From: Maniola hyperantus
Taxonomy: Eukaryota; Arthropoda; Insecta; Lepidoptera; Nymphalidae
DNA length: 64,000 nt
Direction: 5' to 3'
Assembly (NCBI RefSeq): GCF_902806685.2
Contig: NC_048553.1
Span: 13,063,440 to 13,127,439, forward strand
Shown: positions 47,346 through 56,183 of the stretch, in pieces
How positions within the stretch are numbered: the first letter of the stretch is position 1
How the letters are laid out: each line of letters begins with the position of its first letter
Position numbers and translations under genes: made by a program
Notes under the pieces: generated by a model
The model's database searches: none
Told to the model about the DNA's origin: nothing
What the model saw: the letters and a program-made list of their open reading frames with translations, nothing else

Positions 47346-47699
47346 TTATTAATGTCATATTCTAACCGCTCTCAACTGTAATACTCTTAGCTTGAATATA
47401 TTTTCCGAGCGCACCCCGCGAGATTTTGTATTATAAATTGTTTCGAGCCATAATATAATAAGTTTCGAGCTCCGCATAATGGAATCTAGATATACCTACA
47501 GGGTAGACACTAGACACTAGACAGGCTACACGTATCTCGCGACATGAAAATTACATGCGTCAAAACAGGCTACAATAGGGATGGTGACTTCTAGTCAAAA
47601 CAGCGACTTTTATCAAACGTCATAACGCTCGCTTTGTAAGGGAGCTTGTATAAAATACATAGGTGTGACAACAAATATAGGTAGGAACAACAATTACTT

Positions 47700-48017
47700 C
47701 ATCATGATCAACCCATCGCCGGCTCACTACAGAGCACGGGTCTCCTCTCAGAGTGAGAAGGGTTTTGGCCATAGTCTACCACGCTGGCCAAGAGCGGATT
47801 GGCAGACTTCACACACCTTTGAGAACATTATGGAGAACTCCCAGGCATGCAGGTTTCCTCACGATGTTTTCCTTCACCGTTAAATCAAGTGATATTTTAA
47901 TTACTTAAAAACGCACATAACTCCGAAAAGTTAGAGGTGCGTGCCGGGGATCAAACCCCCGACCTCCGATTGGAAGGCGGACGGCCTAACCACTAGGCTA
48001 CCACAGCTTCTTTTACG
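47700..48017 (-). mobile_element. SINE-1, full length with 13-bp TSD
   Basis: ACAACAATTACTT at 47687-47699 and 48018-48030 is an exact target duplication. B box (plus-strand GATCAAACCCC) and A box (CCACTAGGCTACCAC) are near intact, and the GATCATGAT tail sits at the low-coordinate end. 318 bp; the best SINE-1 reference here. Confidence 0.93.
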
Positions 48018-48030
48018 ACAACAATTACTT

Positions 48031-48389
48031 ACGAAGCTTAAACTATTTGTACCCTCACGTGTATTAATACGTGCATCCAGATTCCAGACAAAATTTTTTT
48101 TTTACATTTGCCAGTGTCTAGAACTAACATCAGATCAAATTCCTTCGTTGCTCGCGCTTCTCGCAATTTAAACTCAATTTATAACGAATCCAGCATAGAC
48201 TTATTCCATGGCAATGTGAATAGTGTACGCAAAAGTTCAATAAAATTATTTGCTAACACTAATACCAATCTAGTTATATCTAGTTATATCTAGTTATAGT
48301 TGTCACTGTGTTCATCTAAATTTAATTTCTATCTAATTGTGGAAACTTATCATTAGCTTGTAGTTACTTAATTTTAAGATTATAATAGA
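48031..48389. other. Low-copy stretch
   Basis: Contains a threefold ATCTAGTTAT repeat near 48270-48298. No gene seen. Confidence 0.3.
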
Positions 48390-48605
48390 CTAGCTTATGC
48401 TCGCGACTTCGTCCGCGTGGACTACACAAATTTCACACCTCTATTTCATCCTCTTAGGGTTGAATTTTGAAAAATCCTTTCTTAGCGGATGCCTACATCA
48501 TAATAGCTATCTGCATGCCAAATTTCAGCCCGATCCGTCCAGCAGTTTGAGCTGTGCGTTGATAGATCAGTGAGTCAAGTCACCTTTTCCTTTTATATAT
48601 TTAGA
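48390..48605 (-). mobile_element. Hel-A Helitron, complete, minus strand
   Basis: CTAG at 48390-48393, hairpin GCGACTTCGTCCGCG, CAAATTTCAGCCCGATCCGT, short GATCAGTGAGTC tract, CACCTTTTCCTTTTATATAT and GA at 48604-48605. 216 bp. Confidence 0.88.
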
Positions 48606-49262
48606 AGATTAATTTAAGCTGTTGGTTTTCCCAATAAAATAAAAATAAAACAATAACATGAATAATGAAAATAAAATAGGATTCCCTACAAAGTGGAGAT
48701 AAAAATACACTCGGATCGTGTTGTGTTGTTCAGTATTATCACGACTGTTGTTTAATTGTGCAAAACATATGAATGTAAGCCGGGTGTGTGTCTGTGTGTC
48801 TGTGTAGTGCGAGCGAGGTGTCGCGGGTAACTCGACGATTAATTGCGTCGCGGCCGATGCCACGTGCGCCTGCACTGCATCATATCATGCACACCGCTTT
48901 ATATTGCACGATACGATACTAGTAGGTGTTAGAACGACCACACACGAACATCATGAAGCTGCAATTGCATAGCAAACGACACACAAAGCCGCATAGTACA
49001 ATAACGTGCTTGGTCGCAAATATATGTGTTAGTCGTATTCAGTCAGTTATATCCATCCAAGTCCAGTATCCAGTTATATCCGGATTTATCCTGTACGGTA
49101 TGGTATCCTTTATGGTATTTATGATGTAGCTTGGTGCGACTTGGCGCTGCTGTTAAAGCTTAAAAAAACCGGTGGACAGAGTTTATAGGTTAGCAATTCA
49201 ATCTGTCAATCCATAAGGTAAGAAAAACAAGCTTTTAAAAAGTTCCATGAGGTGCAATGTAC
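48606..49262. other. Low-copy stretch with GTCTGTGTGT and E-box
   Basis: 48700-48920 is CpG-containing host-like DNA with GGTGTGTGTCTGTGTGTCTG and a CACGTG motif (48861-48866). No frame is credible. It may be regulatory or intronic. Confidence 0.35.
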
Positions 49263-49309
49263 ATTTTTCTAAACATTAAGATTTAACGCTCACTAGTGTA
49301 ATAGTACAT

Positions 49310-49351
49310 TTCTTCCACTTGCTCGTAATTTGCTACTTTACTGAAGAAAGG
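49310..49351. repeat. 42-bp perfect inverted repeat, left arm
   Basis: TTCTTCCACTTGCTCGTAAT and TTGCTACTTTACTGAAGAAAGG is exactly complementary to 49649-49690. Weaker symmetry extends outwards to CACTAGTG / CTCTAGTG. The right arm lies within the candidate exon below, so part of that exon has an inverted copy downstream on its own strand. Confidence 0.9.
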
Positions 49352-49522
49352 GCTCGGCTACGGGCTACCTAAAAGGTATAATACCTAATTAAATAAACAA
49401 AAAGTATTAATAAATTTATTTAAAAAAAAAAAAGATAAAAAACAAAAAAATAGTTATAGGTATGTCAGAATATTAATAAAATCGTATACCTAACGACTAA
49501 CCTAACCTAAACTTAATTTGTT

Positions 49523-49771
49523 TTAGTCGACAACATAAAGAACCTCGTCATCAGTATGAAACTGTCCAGCAATTTTCATTATGAGTCCTCTTGGAAATTG
49601 TTGGCGTGCGGCCAGTAAAGACACGATAACAGTCCTCTGTAGTGAAATCCTTTCTTCAGTAAAGTAGCAAATTACGAGCAAGTGGAAGAAAAATAATGTC
49701 TCTAGTGTAGAGACTTTTTGTAAAAAGTTGCTCACAACGTTCTGAAATATAGTTCCAGTAATAATTTCCAC
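49523..49771 (-). CDS. Candidate terminal exon, unknown protein
   Basis: An 82-codon minus frame. A CTATATTTCAG acceptor-like site lies just upstream of AACGTTGTG (at about 49742), so the exon part would encode NVVSNFLQKVSTLETLFFFH, continuing through RQQFPRGLIMKIAGQ to DDEVLYVVD and a TAA-type stop. On the same strand an AATAAA-type signal follows (about 49420). It is not copied elsewhere in the window apart from the 42-bp inverted block. I do not recognise the family; it could be host exon, a degraded transposase, or chance. Confidence 0.3.
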   Translation of the reverse strand: MEIITGTIFQNVVSNFLQKVSTLETLFFFHLLVICYFTEERISLQRTVIVSLLAARQQFPRGLIMKIAGQFHTDDEVLYVVD

Positions 49772-49887
49772 TCATGACAAAATAACGCCATCGCGAATGT
49801 CGTAACATGTAAAAGGAAATATTTATGTTACAGAACCTTCATTTTTCACGGTCCGCATGCATAGTTTATGTTGGAAATATTAGTAGG
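49772..49887. other. Short unassigned stretch
   Basis: Upstream side (minus strand) of the candidate exon; nothing recognised. Confidence 0.3.
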
Positions 49888-49972
49888 AAGACCGGTCTAG
49901 TGCGAGTCGGGCTCGTACACAAAAGGTTCCGTACTATCGAACAAGATGTATGTACTTTTTATTTATTTTTAA
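49888..49972 (+). repeat. GTTCCG-repeat variant, split by Helitron
   Basis: GACCGGTCTAGTGCGAGTCG, AAAGGTTCCGTACTATCGAA and ATGTATGTACTTTTTATTTA match 6095. After the Helitron it resumes weakly and ends CACGGAACCCTAAAAA at 50231-50246. Confidence 0.65.
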
Positions 49973-50186
49973 CTAGCTGATGCCCGCGACTTCGTCCGTG
50001 TGGAATTTGGTTTTTTAAAAATCCCGTGGGAACTCTTTGATTTTCCGGGATAAAAAGTAGCCTATGTCACTCTCCAGGTTTTCAACTATATCCATGCAAA
50101 AAATCACGTTGCAATCCGTTGCTCCGGTGCGACGTGATTGAAGGACAAACCATCAAACAAACACACTTTCGCATTTATAATCTGGG
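49973..50186 (-). mobile_element. Hel-B Helitron, minus strand
   Basis: A|CTAGCTGATGCCCGCGACTT, CGTCCGTGTGG, GATTTTCCGGGATAAAAAGT, GCGACGTGATTGAAGGACAA and CACACTTTCGCATTTATAAT. The 5' terminus has drifted (CTGGGT in place of the usual TAGTATGGA). Confidence 0.82.
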
Positions 50187-50373
50187 TAGGTACTGATCAC
50201 AAGTGGCACACTACATGGGATAAATAAATTCACGGAACCCTAAAAATGTTCAGCAGTTATTTATTTTGGTGCTTCCCGGGAAGGGATGTAAAAAATGCCC
50301 CTCGCTTTACTCATGTTCGACCTAAGACCCGGGACTAATTAATATTTTATTATAGTGTTTCATGTTACGTGAA

Positions 50374-50640
50374 GCGAAAAATTTACTACGAGTATGTTGC
50401 AAAAAAATTTACTACGAGTATGTTGCAAAAAAATTTACTACGAGTATGTTGCGAAAAATTTACTACGAGTATGTTGCGAAAAATTTACTACGAGTATGTT
50501 GCGAAAAATTTACTACGAGTATGTTGCGAAAAATTTATTACGAGTATGTTGCGAAAAATTTACTACGAGTATGTTGCGAAAAATTTACTACGAGTATGTT
50601 GCGAAAAATTTACTACGAGTATGTTGCGAAAAATTTATTT
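50374..50640 (+). repeat. 25-bp minisatellite, 10.6 copies
   Basis: GCGAAAAATTTACTACGAGT plus ATGTT repeats from 50374. Units 2 and 3 are 26 bp with GCAAAAAAA. One unit has TTATTACG. Because 25 is not a multiple of three, all three plus frames are open and give the same repeated peptide words; none is a gene. Repeats are contiguous with no spacers, so it is not a CRISPR array. Confidence 0.95.
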
Positions 50641-50703
50641 TAATAACTTAAGACGTTATTAGGAAAGATTTAGAATAAAACTAACGTCTCAATTTCGTGA
50701 CAA

Positions 50704-50904
50704 TCAGTACCCATTTATAAATGCGAAAGTGTGTTTGTTTGTTGGTTTGTCCTGGTTTGTCCTCCAATCACGTCGCAACGGAGCAACCGATTGACGTGGT
50801 TTCTTGCCCGGGTATAGTTAAAGACCTGGAGAGTGACATAGGCTACTTTTTATCCCGGAAAATCAAAGAGTTCCCGCGAGAGAGAAGTCGTAGGCATCAG
50901 CTAG
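50704..50904 (+). mobile_element. Hel-B Helitron
   Basis: TCAGTACCCATTTATAAATG start, a duplicated GGTTTGTCCT, CAATCACGTCGCAACGGAGC, CTTTTTATCCCGGAAAATC, an eroded hairpin (GAGAGAAGTCGTAGG) and CTAG|T at 50901-50904. Confidence 0.82.
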
Positions 50905-50984
50905 TAATTTAATAAATAATATCTAAGTACCGCTTAAGAAACTGCTCTACAAAACTTATTATAATTTTTATACAGCACTGTTCA

Positions 50985-51459
50985 CAATATAAACTATTAG
51001 ATACCAAATAGTCTTACAATTATACAAGTAATAATTAATTAGTAATTACTTATTTAGTAATTAATTTAATTGTTATAGATTTTAGGTACGCAAAGAATGT
51101 CTTAGTTTAAGTTTTACTATTTAGAAGTTCTAGTTAAGCATGTTGAGTTAGCCTGTAAGTGAGTATACATTGATAGTCCTAAGTTTATATAAGTCGTCAT
51201 AATTAGTTTTCTTTGTATACCGTTGGCTTCCTATTAAATAAAATAAATAAATAAATAATACTTGTACAAAATCGCGAGCAGCTGGTAGCTACATTGTCGC
51301 CAACTACTTACATAGTTTCAGCGATCACGTAGCAATGGTTTATGAGCTCTCGTGGCGTGTGATACTGCTCCATAAACTAGTGGCATAGTAGAACAGAACA
51401 TTGCTTTTTAAAGGCTACATAAACTTCTAGTACTTAGCTATAATGTATCTACGTCTACA
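50985..51459 (+). repeat. Tandem host duplication, unit 1
   Basis: AGTCTTACAATTATACAAGT, then after an inserted LINE tail ACTTGTACAAAATCGCGAGC, TGGTAGCTACATTGTCGCCA to ATCTACGTCTACA. Unit 2 is at 51963-52213. Both units are immediately followed by a Helitron TC end. Confidence 0.85.
51032..51258 (+). mobile_element. LINE-type 3' end inserted in unit 1
   Basis: Absent from unit 2, so it is a clean insertion: AATTAATTAGTAATTACTTA through GCAAAGAATGTCTTAGTTTA to CGTTGGCTTCCTATTAAATA and an AAATAAATA tail. The flanking ATAAT occurs at both edges as a likely target duplication. Confidence 0.7.
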
Positions 51460-51675
51460 TCTAAATATATAAAAGGAAAAGGTGACTGACTGACTGATCT
51501 ATCAACGCACAGCTCAAACTACTGGATGGATCGGGCTGAAATTTGGCATGCGGATAGCGATGATGACGTAGGCATCCGCTAAGAAAGGATTTTTGAAAAT
51601 TCAACCCCTAAGGGGGTGAAATAGGGGTTTGAAATTTGTGTAGTCCACGCGGACGAAGTCGCGAGCATAAGCTAG
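51460..51675 (+). mobile_element. Hel-A Helitron, complete, 216 bp
   Basis: A|TCTAAATATATAAAAGGAAA start, hairpin CGCGGACGAAGTCGCG, CTAG|T at 51672-51675. All internal blocks present; a reference copy for Hel-A. Confidence 0.92.
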
Positions 51676-51875
51676 TCAATAATATAACTGCCGTTAGTTT
51701 TGTACATACGTTTTTATATTACTATCAACATAAATATATCAATATTAAACTTATAGAGGTGAAGGTGTATGTGTGTGTGTGTGTGATTGTTACTCTTTCA
51801 TGCAAAAACTGCTGGACGGATGGCTGAAATTGGGAATGGAGATAGATATATTATAGGTATTTAACTATAACCATG

Positions 51876-51972
51876 CAAAAAAATAACGTCACTCTTTGCT
51901 CCGTTGCGACGTGATTGAAGAGCAAGCCAATAAACCAACAAACAAACACATGTTCGCATTTATAATATGGTT
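51876..51972 (-). mobile_element. Hel-B 5' fragment, minus strand
   Basis: ACCATGCAAAAAAATAACGT, GCTCCGTTGCGACGTGATTG and ACATGTTCGCATTTATAATA. The part upstream (51700-51875) contains a GTGTGTGTGTGTGTGTG run and CTGCTGGACGGATGGCTGAA, from another Helitron-like repeat. Confidence 0.7.
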
Positions 51973-52213
51973 AGTGACTAGATACCAACTAGTCTTACAA
52001 TTATACAAGTAAAACTTGTACAAAATCGCGAGCAGCTGGTAGCTACATTGTCGCCAACTACTTACATAGTTTCAGCGATCACGTAGCAAATGGTTTATGA
52101 GCTCTCGTGGCGTGCGATACTGCTACATAAACTAGTGGCATAGTAGAACAGAACATTGCTTTTTAAAGGCTACATAAACTTGTAGTACTTAGCTATAATA
52201 TATCTACGTCTAC
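51963..52213 (+). repeat. Tandem host duplication, unit 2
   Basis: AACTAGTCTTACAATTATAC, AAGTAAAACTTGTACAAAAT to ATATCTACGTCTACAT. It lacks the LINE insertion of unit 1 and so gives the pre-insertion sequence. Confidence 0.85.
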
Positions 52214-52690
52214 ATCTTCTTTATATAAAATTCAAAGTCCTGAGTCCTGACTGACTGACTGACTGACTTATATATCAACATACAGCCTAAACCGCTGGAC
52301 TTAGAGACATGAAATTTTGAAAGTGTACTCTTTGTAACGAGTAGGTATGGACTAAGAAAGGATTTTTTGAAATACCACCCCTAAGTGGGTTAAATGGGGG
52401 ATGGAAGTTTGTATGAAAGTCCGTCATTTTTGAAGGTACTTAAGTCGATGAAAATTGGTATTAAAGCTTTCGGTTAAAAATAGAAAATACATATTTCAGG
52501 TTTTTGAAAATTCTAGTACCAAGGGGGTTATCTAAATAGGGGATGAAAGTTTGTATGAAGTCCGTAATTTTTTAAGTTATTGGCATGAAAATTTGTAATT
52601 GGATTTTCGGTCACAAATGAATAAATATGTGTTTCAGGATTTATGGAAATTCAACCCCCACCTCAATGTGTTACTGTTTCAAGAAAAAAC
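52212..52690 (+). mobile_element. Hel-I Helitron relative, 3'-truncated
   Basis: TCTTCTTTATATAAAATTCA start, GACTGACTGACTGACTGACT, GACTTAGAGACATGAAATTT, CCACCCCTAAGTGGGTTAAA, then two rounds of GTTTGTATGAARGTCCGT and CAACCCCCACCTCAATGTG. Lacks CTAG. It starts at the same host position as the Hel-A in unit 1. Confidence 0.75.
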
Positions 52691-52789
52691 TACTACGAGT
52701 AGACGGACTTGGGTGGCAAATTTTGAATGCAGATAGATTATGCCCTGGATTAACACATATAGGCTACTTTTTATCCCGTAAATTAATCC

Positions 52790-53150
52790 GGCGGCCCAGA
52801 AAATATTATTATAGAACTATAATTAGCTCTTGTATACATAATATATCTAAATATATAAAAGGAAAAGGTGACTGACTGACTGACTGACTGAATGACTGAC
52901 TGACTGACTGATCTATCAACGCACAGCTTAAACTACTGGACGGATCGGGCTGAAATTTGGCATGCAGATAGCTATTATGACGTAGGCATCCGCTAAGAAA
53001 GGATTTTTGAAAATTCAACCTCTAAGGGGGTGCAATAGGGGTTTGAAATTTGTGTAGTCCACGCGGACGAAGTCGCGAGCATAAGCTAGTTCACTAATAA
53101 ATTTAGTTATTTTTTAATTTTTAGTTAGATTTTGATGTCGGTTTTTATTT
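52790..53150. repeat. CGACTTC-family 3' part split by Helitron
   Basis: AATATTATTATAGAACTATA, GCTCTTGTATACATAATATA before, and TTTTTAATTTTTAGTTAGAT, GTCGGTTTTTATTTTTG after the Hel-A at 52846, matching one arm of 12683-12963. Confidence 0.6.
52846..53089 (+). mobile_element. Hel-A Helitron, complete, 244 bp
   Basis: A|TCTAAATATATAAAAGGAAA start, an expanded GACT tract with one GAATGACT interruption, hairpin CGCGGACGAAGTCGCG, CTAG|T at 53086-53089. Confidence 0.92.
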
Positions 53151-53484
53151 TTGCATACACAGGAGTATTCTGATACCACAGTACCTGATACTTGAGTTTG
53201 TTACCAGTAGGTACTAGGAATACCTACTTCATAATTAAATATCGCATTTGAGCGCATTACAGGTTATTTATAACACCTTGCGAGATTACTTGTTGATTTA
53301 CAGCGGCTGTTGTTGTAAATGAAAAATTATGAAGCATTTATGTTAATTAAGAAACTCTGACGCGATTCCAACGTGTGATAATGTGAGTTTATGTTGATTG
53401 GTCAAATATTAAAACGGTTAAGGTTTTTTATAATCTAAATTATTATTATTATTTATTATTTATTATTTATTATTTTATACTTTA
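53151..53484. other. Low-copy AT-rich stretch
   Basis: No recognised repeats other than ATTTATT runs at 53445-53480. Confidence 0.3.
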
Positions 53485-53719
53485 CTAGCTTATGCTCGCG
53501 ACTTCGTCCGCGTGGACTACAAAATTTCAAACCCCTATTTCACCCCCTTAGGAGTTGAATTTTCAAAAATCCTTTCTTAGCGGATGCCTACGTCATAATA
53601 GCTATCTGCATGCCGAATTTCAACCCGATCCGTCCAGTAGTTTGAGCTGTGCGTTGATAAATCAGTCAGTCAGTCAGTCAGTCAGTCAGTCAGTCACCTT
53701 TTCCTTTTATATATATAGA
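53485..53719 (-). mobile_element. Hel-A Helitron, complete, minus strand
   Basis: CTAG at 53485-53488 preceded by A, hairpin GCGACTTCGTCCGCG, CAACCCGATCCGTCCAGTAG, TCAG tract, and GA at 53718-53719 touching the next element's CTAG. Confidence 0.9.
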
Positions 53720-54025
53720 CTAGCAGTTGCCCGCGACTTCGTCCGCGTAAAATTTTTGGTTTCTCATGAGATCTGAAATTTTCCCGCTGCAAAAGGCCTC
53801 ACTTACTTACTCACTCAGTCTCACCTTAAGGCACGGAACCCAGAATACCTAAATGGAGTATGTTCTCAAAACCGTTTCTTAGCTGACACCTACGTCCTAG
53901 AAAGAACCTACCTTCCAAATTTCAAGTTTGTAGGCTTTATAGTTTCTGAGATTTCGTGATTAGCCAGTCAGTCAGTCAGTCAGTCAGTCAGTGAGTGAGT
54001 GGTATTTCTCTTTTATATATTTAGA
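53720..54025 (-). mobile_element. Hel-G Helitron abutting Hel-A
   Basis: Begins CTAGCAGTTGCCCGCGACTT at 53720 with no gap after the Hel-A GA. Body: CACTTACTTACTCACTCAGT, AACCGTTTCTTAGCTGACAC, CTTTATAGTTTCTGAGATTT, a CAGTCAGTCAG then GAGTGAGTG tract, and GA|T at 54024-54026. 306 bp. Confidence 0.85.
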
Positions 54026-54149
54026 TTGCACACAACAACAACAACACAAGTAAACATAGTAGGTAAAACATACAGGGATCTTAATCCAATATTATCGCTA
54101 AAGCGATCTCTTCCAGGCAACCTTTGACGAAAGGAATCACGAAAACTAA

Positions 54150-54370
54150 ATAATATAAATAAAAGGAAAAGGTAACTGACTGACTGAGTGACTGATCTAT
54201 CAACGCACAGCTCAAACTACTAGCGGATCGTGCTGTTTGGCATGCAGATAGCTATTATGACGTAGGCATCCGCTAAGAAAGGATTTTTGAAACTTCAACC
54301 GCTAAGGGGGTGAAATAGGGGTTTGAAGTTTGTGTTAATCCACGGGGACGAAGTCGCGAGTATAAGCTAG
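54150..54370 (+). mobile_element. Hel-A Helitron, near complete
   Basis: AATATAAATAAAAGGAAAAG, AACTGACTGACTGAGTGACT, GGATCGTGCTGTTTGGCATG (small deletion), hairpin GGGGACGAAGTCGCG and CTAG|T at 54367-54370. Confidence 0.82.
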
Positions 54371-54555
54371 TTTATAATAATACTAGCGGCCGCCTGCAGC
54401 TGCTACCGCACATCTAGTGGAAGGCTTCGGTCGTGGCTAGTTACCACCCTACCGGAAAATACAAAAACTCTATAAATTATCGTAATTCTCTGCAGTGGTT
54501 AATTTTCCTGTAGGTTTCACTGAACTGCACACTAGCTTTTATTTATATATATATA
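54371..54555 (+). mobile_element. GGCTTCGG LINE tail fragment and Helitron scrap
   Basis: About 54412-54460 reads AGTGGAAGGCTTCGGTCGTG, GCTAGTTACCACCCTACCGG, the plus-strand version of the start of 62694-62906. Before it, ACTAGCGGCCGCC resembles a minus-strand Helitron end. Confidence 0.5.
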
Positions 54556-55141
54556 TCTACACTAATATTATAAAGAGGAAAACTTTGTTTGTTTGTTTGT
54601 TTGTTTGTTTGTTTGTTTGTTTGTACTGAATAGGCTCAAAAACTACTGGACCGATTTTAAAAATTCTTTCACCATTCGAAAGCTACATTATCCACGAGTA
54701 ACATAGGCTATATTTTATTTTGGAAAAAAATAGGGTTCCGTAAGATATTTGGGTTTTTCGGACACAAGGTGTAAAAAATCAACCAGAAAAGTTACTTATT
54801 TTGCGTACGCTGCCTAAACTATAAAAGATAGAACCATAAAATGTTCTAATTAATTGTAGATCTTATAAATATCTACAAAAAAGTCCGCGACACACTATAC
54901 CCATCTATGTCGAGTGAGGCACAGCAACCATTTTTTTATTTAAAAATCTTGATTTTTTTTTGGACTACATTTAAACGCGTTTATTTTACTCATGCTATTA
55001 ATCCTTATCAAAATAAATGATTTCATCACTAAGAACAGTTTATGGAGATAATATTTGGTCTTTGAATGATTAAAATTGGACGTTTGGTTTTGAAGTTATG
55101 GCGAAATTAAAATATTACGATTTCTGCTGCACGGCCCGTTG
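54556..55141 (+). mobile_element. Hel-D Helitron, main copy
   Basis: A|TCTACACTAATATTATAAAG start, GAGGAAAACTTTGTTTG with a long GTTT tract, CGATTTTAAAAATTCTTTCA, CGAAAGCTACATTATCCACG, GTCCGCGACACACTATACCC and CTGCTGCACGGCCCGTTG. Unlike the array copies, it continues past this point into GCGAAGTGGGCGTCACC (to about 55218). Confidence 0.82.
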
Positions 55142-55218
55142 CGAAGTGGGCGTCACCAAGGCGGGGGGTGCGCGTGCGGGAGGGGAGTTTAGATCTATGA
55201 GTAAGGTACCCGCGCGGC
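55142..55218 (+). mobile_element. Hel-D 3' continuation or host sequence
   Basis: GC-rich CGAAGTGGGCGTCACCAAGG, CGGGGGGTGCGCGTGCGGGA and GTACCCGCGCGGC, ending exactly where Hel-E begins. Whether this belongs to Hel-D cannot be decided from one copy. Confidence 0.45.
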
Positions 55219-55431
55219 TCTATAATATAAAAATGAATCACTAAATGTGTTGCTCATCGCAAATCTCGAGAACAGCTGAACCGATTTCGCTAATACTTTT
55301 TTTATAATATTTCTATATTTATAGAATATATTTATAGTTCGAGGATGGTTCTTACGGAGAGAAAAATTTAATTCAACCTCCCCCTCAATTTTCTAAACTC
55401 CACCCGAGCGAAGCCGGGGCAGGTCAGCTAG
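55219..55431 (+). mobile_element. Hel-E Helitron, complete
   Basis: TCTATAATATAAAAATGAAT start, GTTGCTCATCGCAAATCTCG, GAGGATGGTTCTTACGGAGA, CACCCGAGCGAAGCCGGGGC (terminal hairpin CCCGAGCGAAGCCGGG) and CTAG|T at 55428-55431. Confidence 0.83.
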
Positions 55432-55726
55432 TATATTATATATTGAATACATGGACGTATATGTATATTAACTAGGTCCATGATTGAATACTATATAATT
55501 TTAATAATATTTATTAAAGAACTGGGATTTAACTACAATTATATTGTTATTATTAATTGCTCAAATTAATATTATGCTGCCCTAAAAACGAAAACATTTA
55601 TCACACTACTAAAATAAAATCACAATAATTATTATAGGAAAACTAAATCCGTAAATATTATAAATTTTCATTTCGAAGTACGTTTACATTATATCGTATA
55701 CGTTGAAATATGGTTTATATATATTT
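55432..55726. other. AT-rich stretch
   Basis: No repeats recognised. Confidence 0.3.
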
Positions 55727-55952
55727 TTTTTTAATTCAGGTACAAGTTAGCCCTTGACTGCAATCTCACCTGATGGTAAGTGATGATGCAGTCTAAGATG
55801 ATAGCGGGCTAACCTGGAAGGGAATGGCAGTTTTTATTAAACCCATACCCCTTTGGTTTCTACACGGCATCGTACCGGAACGCTAAATCGCTTGGCGGCA
55901 CGGCTTTGCCGGTAGGGTGGTAACTAGCCACGGCCGAAGTCTCCCACCAGAA
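55727..55952 (-). mobile_element. GGCTTCGG LINE tail, minus strand
   Basis: Minus-strand reading: GGTGGGAGACTTCGGCCGTG, GCTAGTTACCACCCTACCGG, CAAGCGATTTAGCGTTCCGG, ACTGCATCATCACTTACCAT, AGTCAAGGGCTAACTTGTAC and an A-rich tail. A 3'-anchored copy of a common lepidopteran LINE-like repeat; the clade is not determinable here. Confidence 0.72.
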
Positions 55953-56042
55953 AATAAACTGTTATATAAACTGTTTGGTATTTAAAGGAAATAACGCGAG
56001 GTGAAATAATTTAATAATATTATGAAAGGGATTTAAGACCTA

Positions 56043-56180
56043 TCTATAATATAAAAATGAATAACTAAATGTGTTGCTCATCGCAAATCTCGAGAAGTAG
56101 GAGGATGGTTCTTACGGAGAGAAAAATTCAAAAAATTTGAATCGACTGTTAGGCGGAACGAAGTTCGCCAGAGCAGCTAA
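56043..56180 (+). mobile_element. Hel-E Helitron, shorter copy
   Basis: TCTATAATATAAAAATGAAT, GTTGCTCATCGCAAATCTCG, GAGGATGGTTCTTACGGAGA, then a GGCGGAACGAAGTTCGCC hairpin and CAGCTAA. It ends CTAA rather than CTAG, which still fits the CTRR rule. Confidence 0.75.
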
Positions 56181-56183
56181 GTA

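Noticed and set aside
50374..50640. CRISPR array
   Set aside because: Units are contiguous with no unique spacers, and the genome is eukaryotic.
50362..50662. Three overlapping frames of about 85-97 residues
   Set aside because: They are the three phases of a 25-bp tandem repeat and give the same peptide words, so none is under coding selection.
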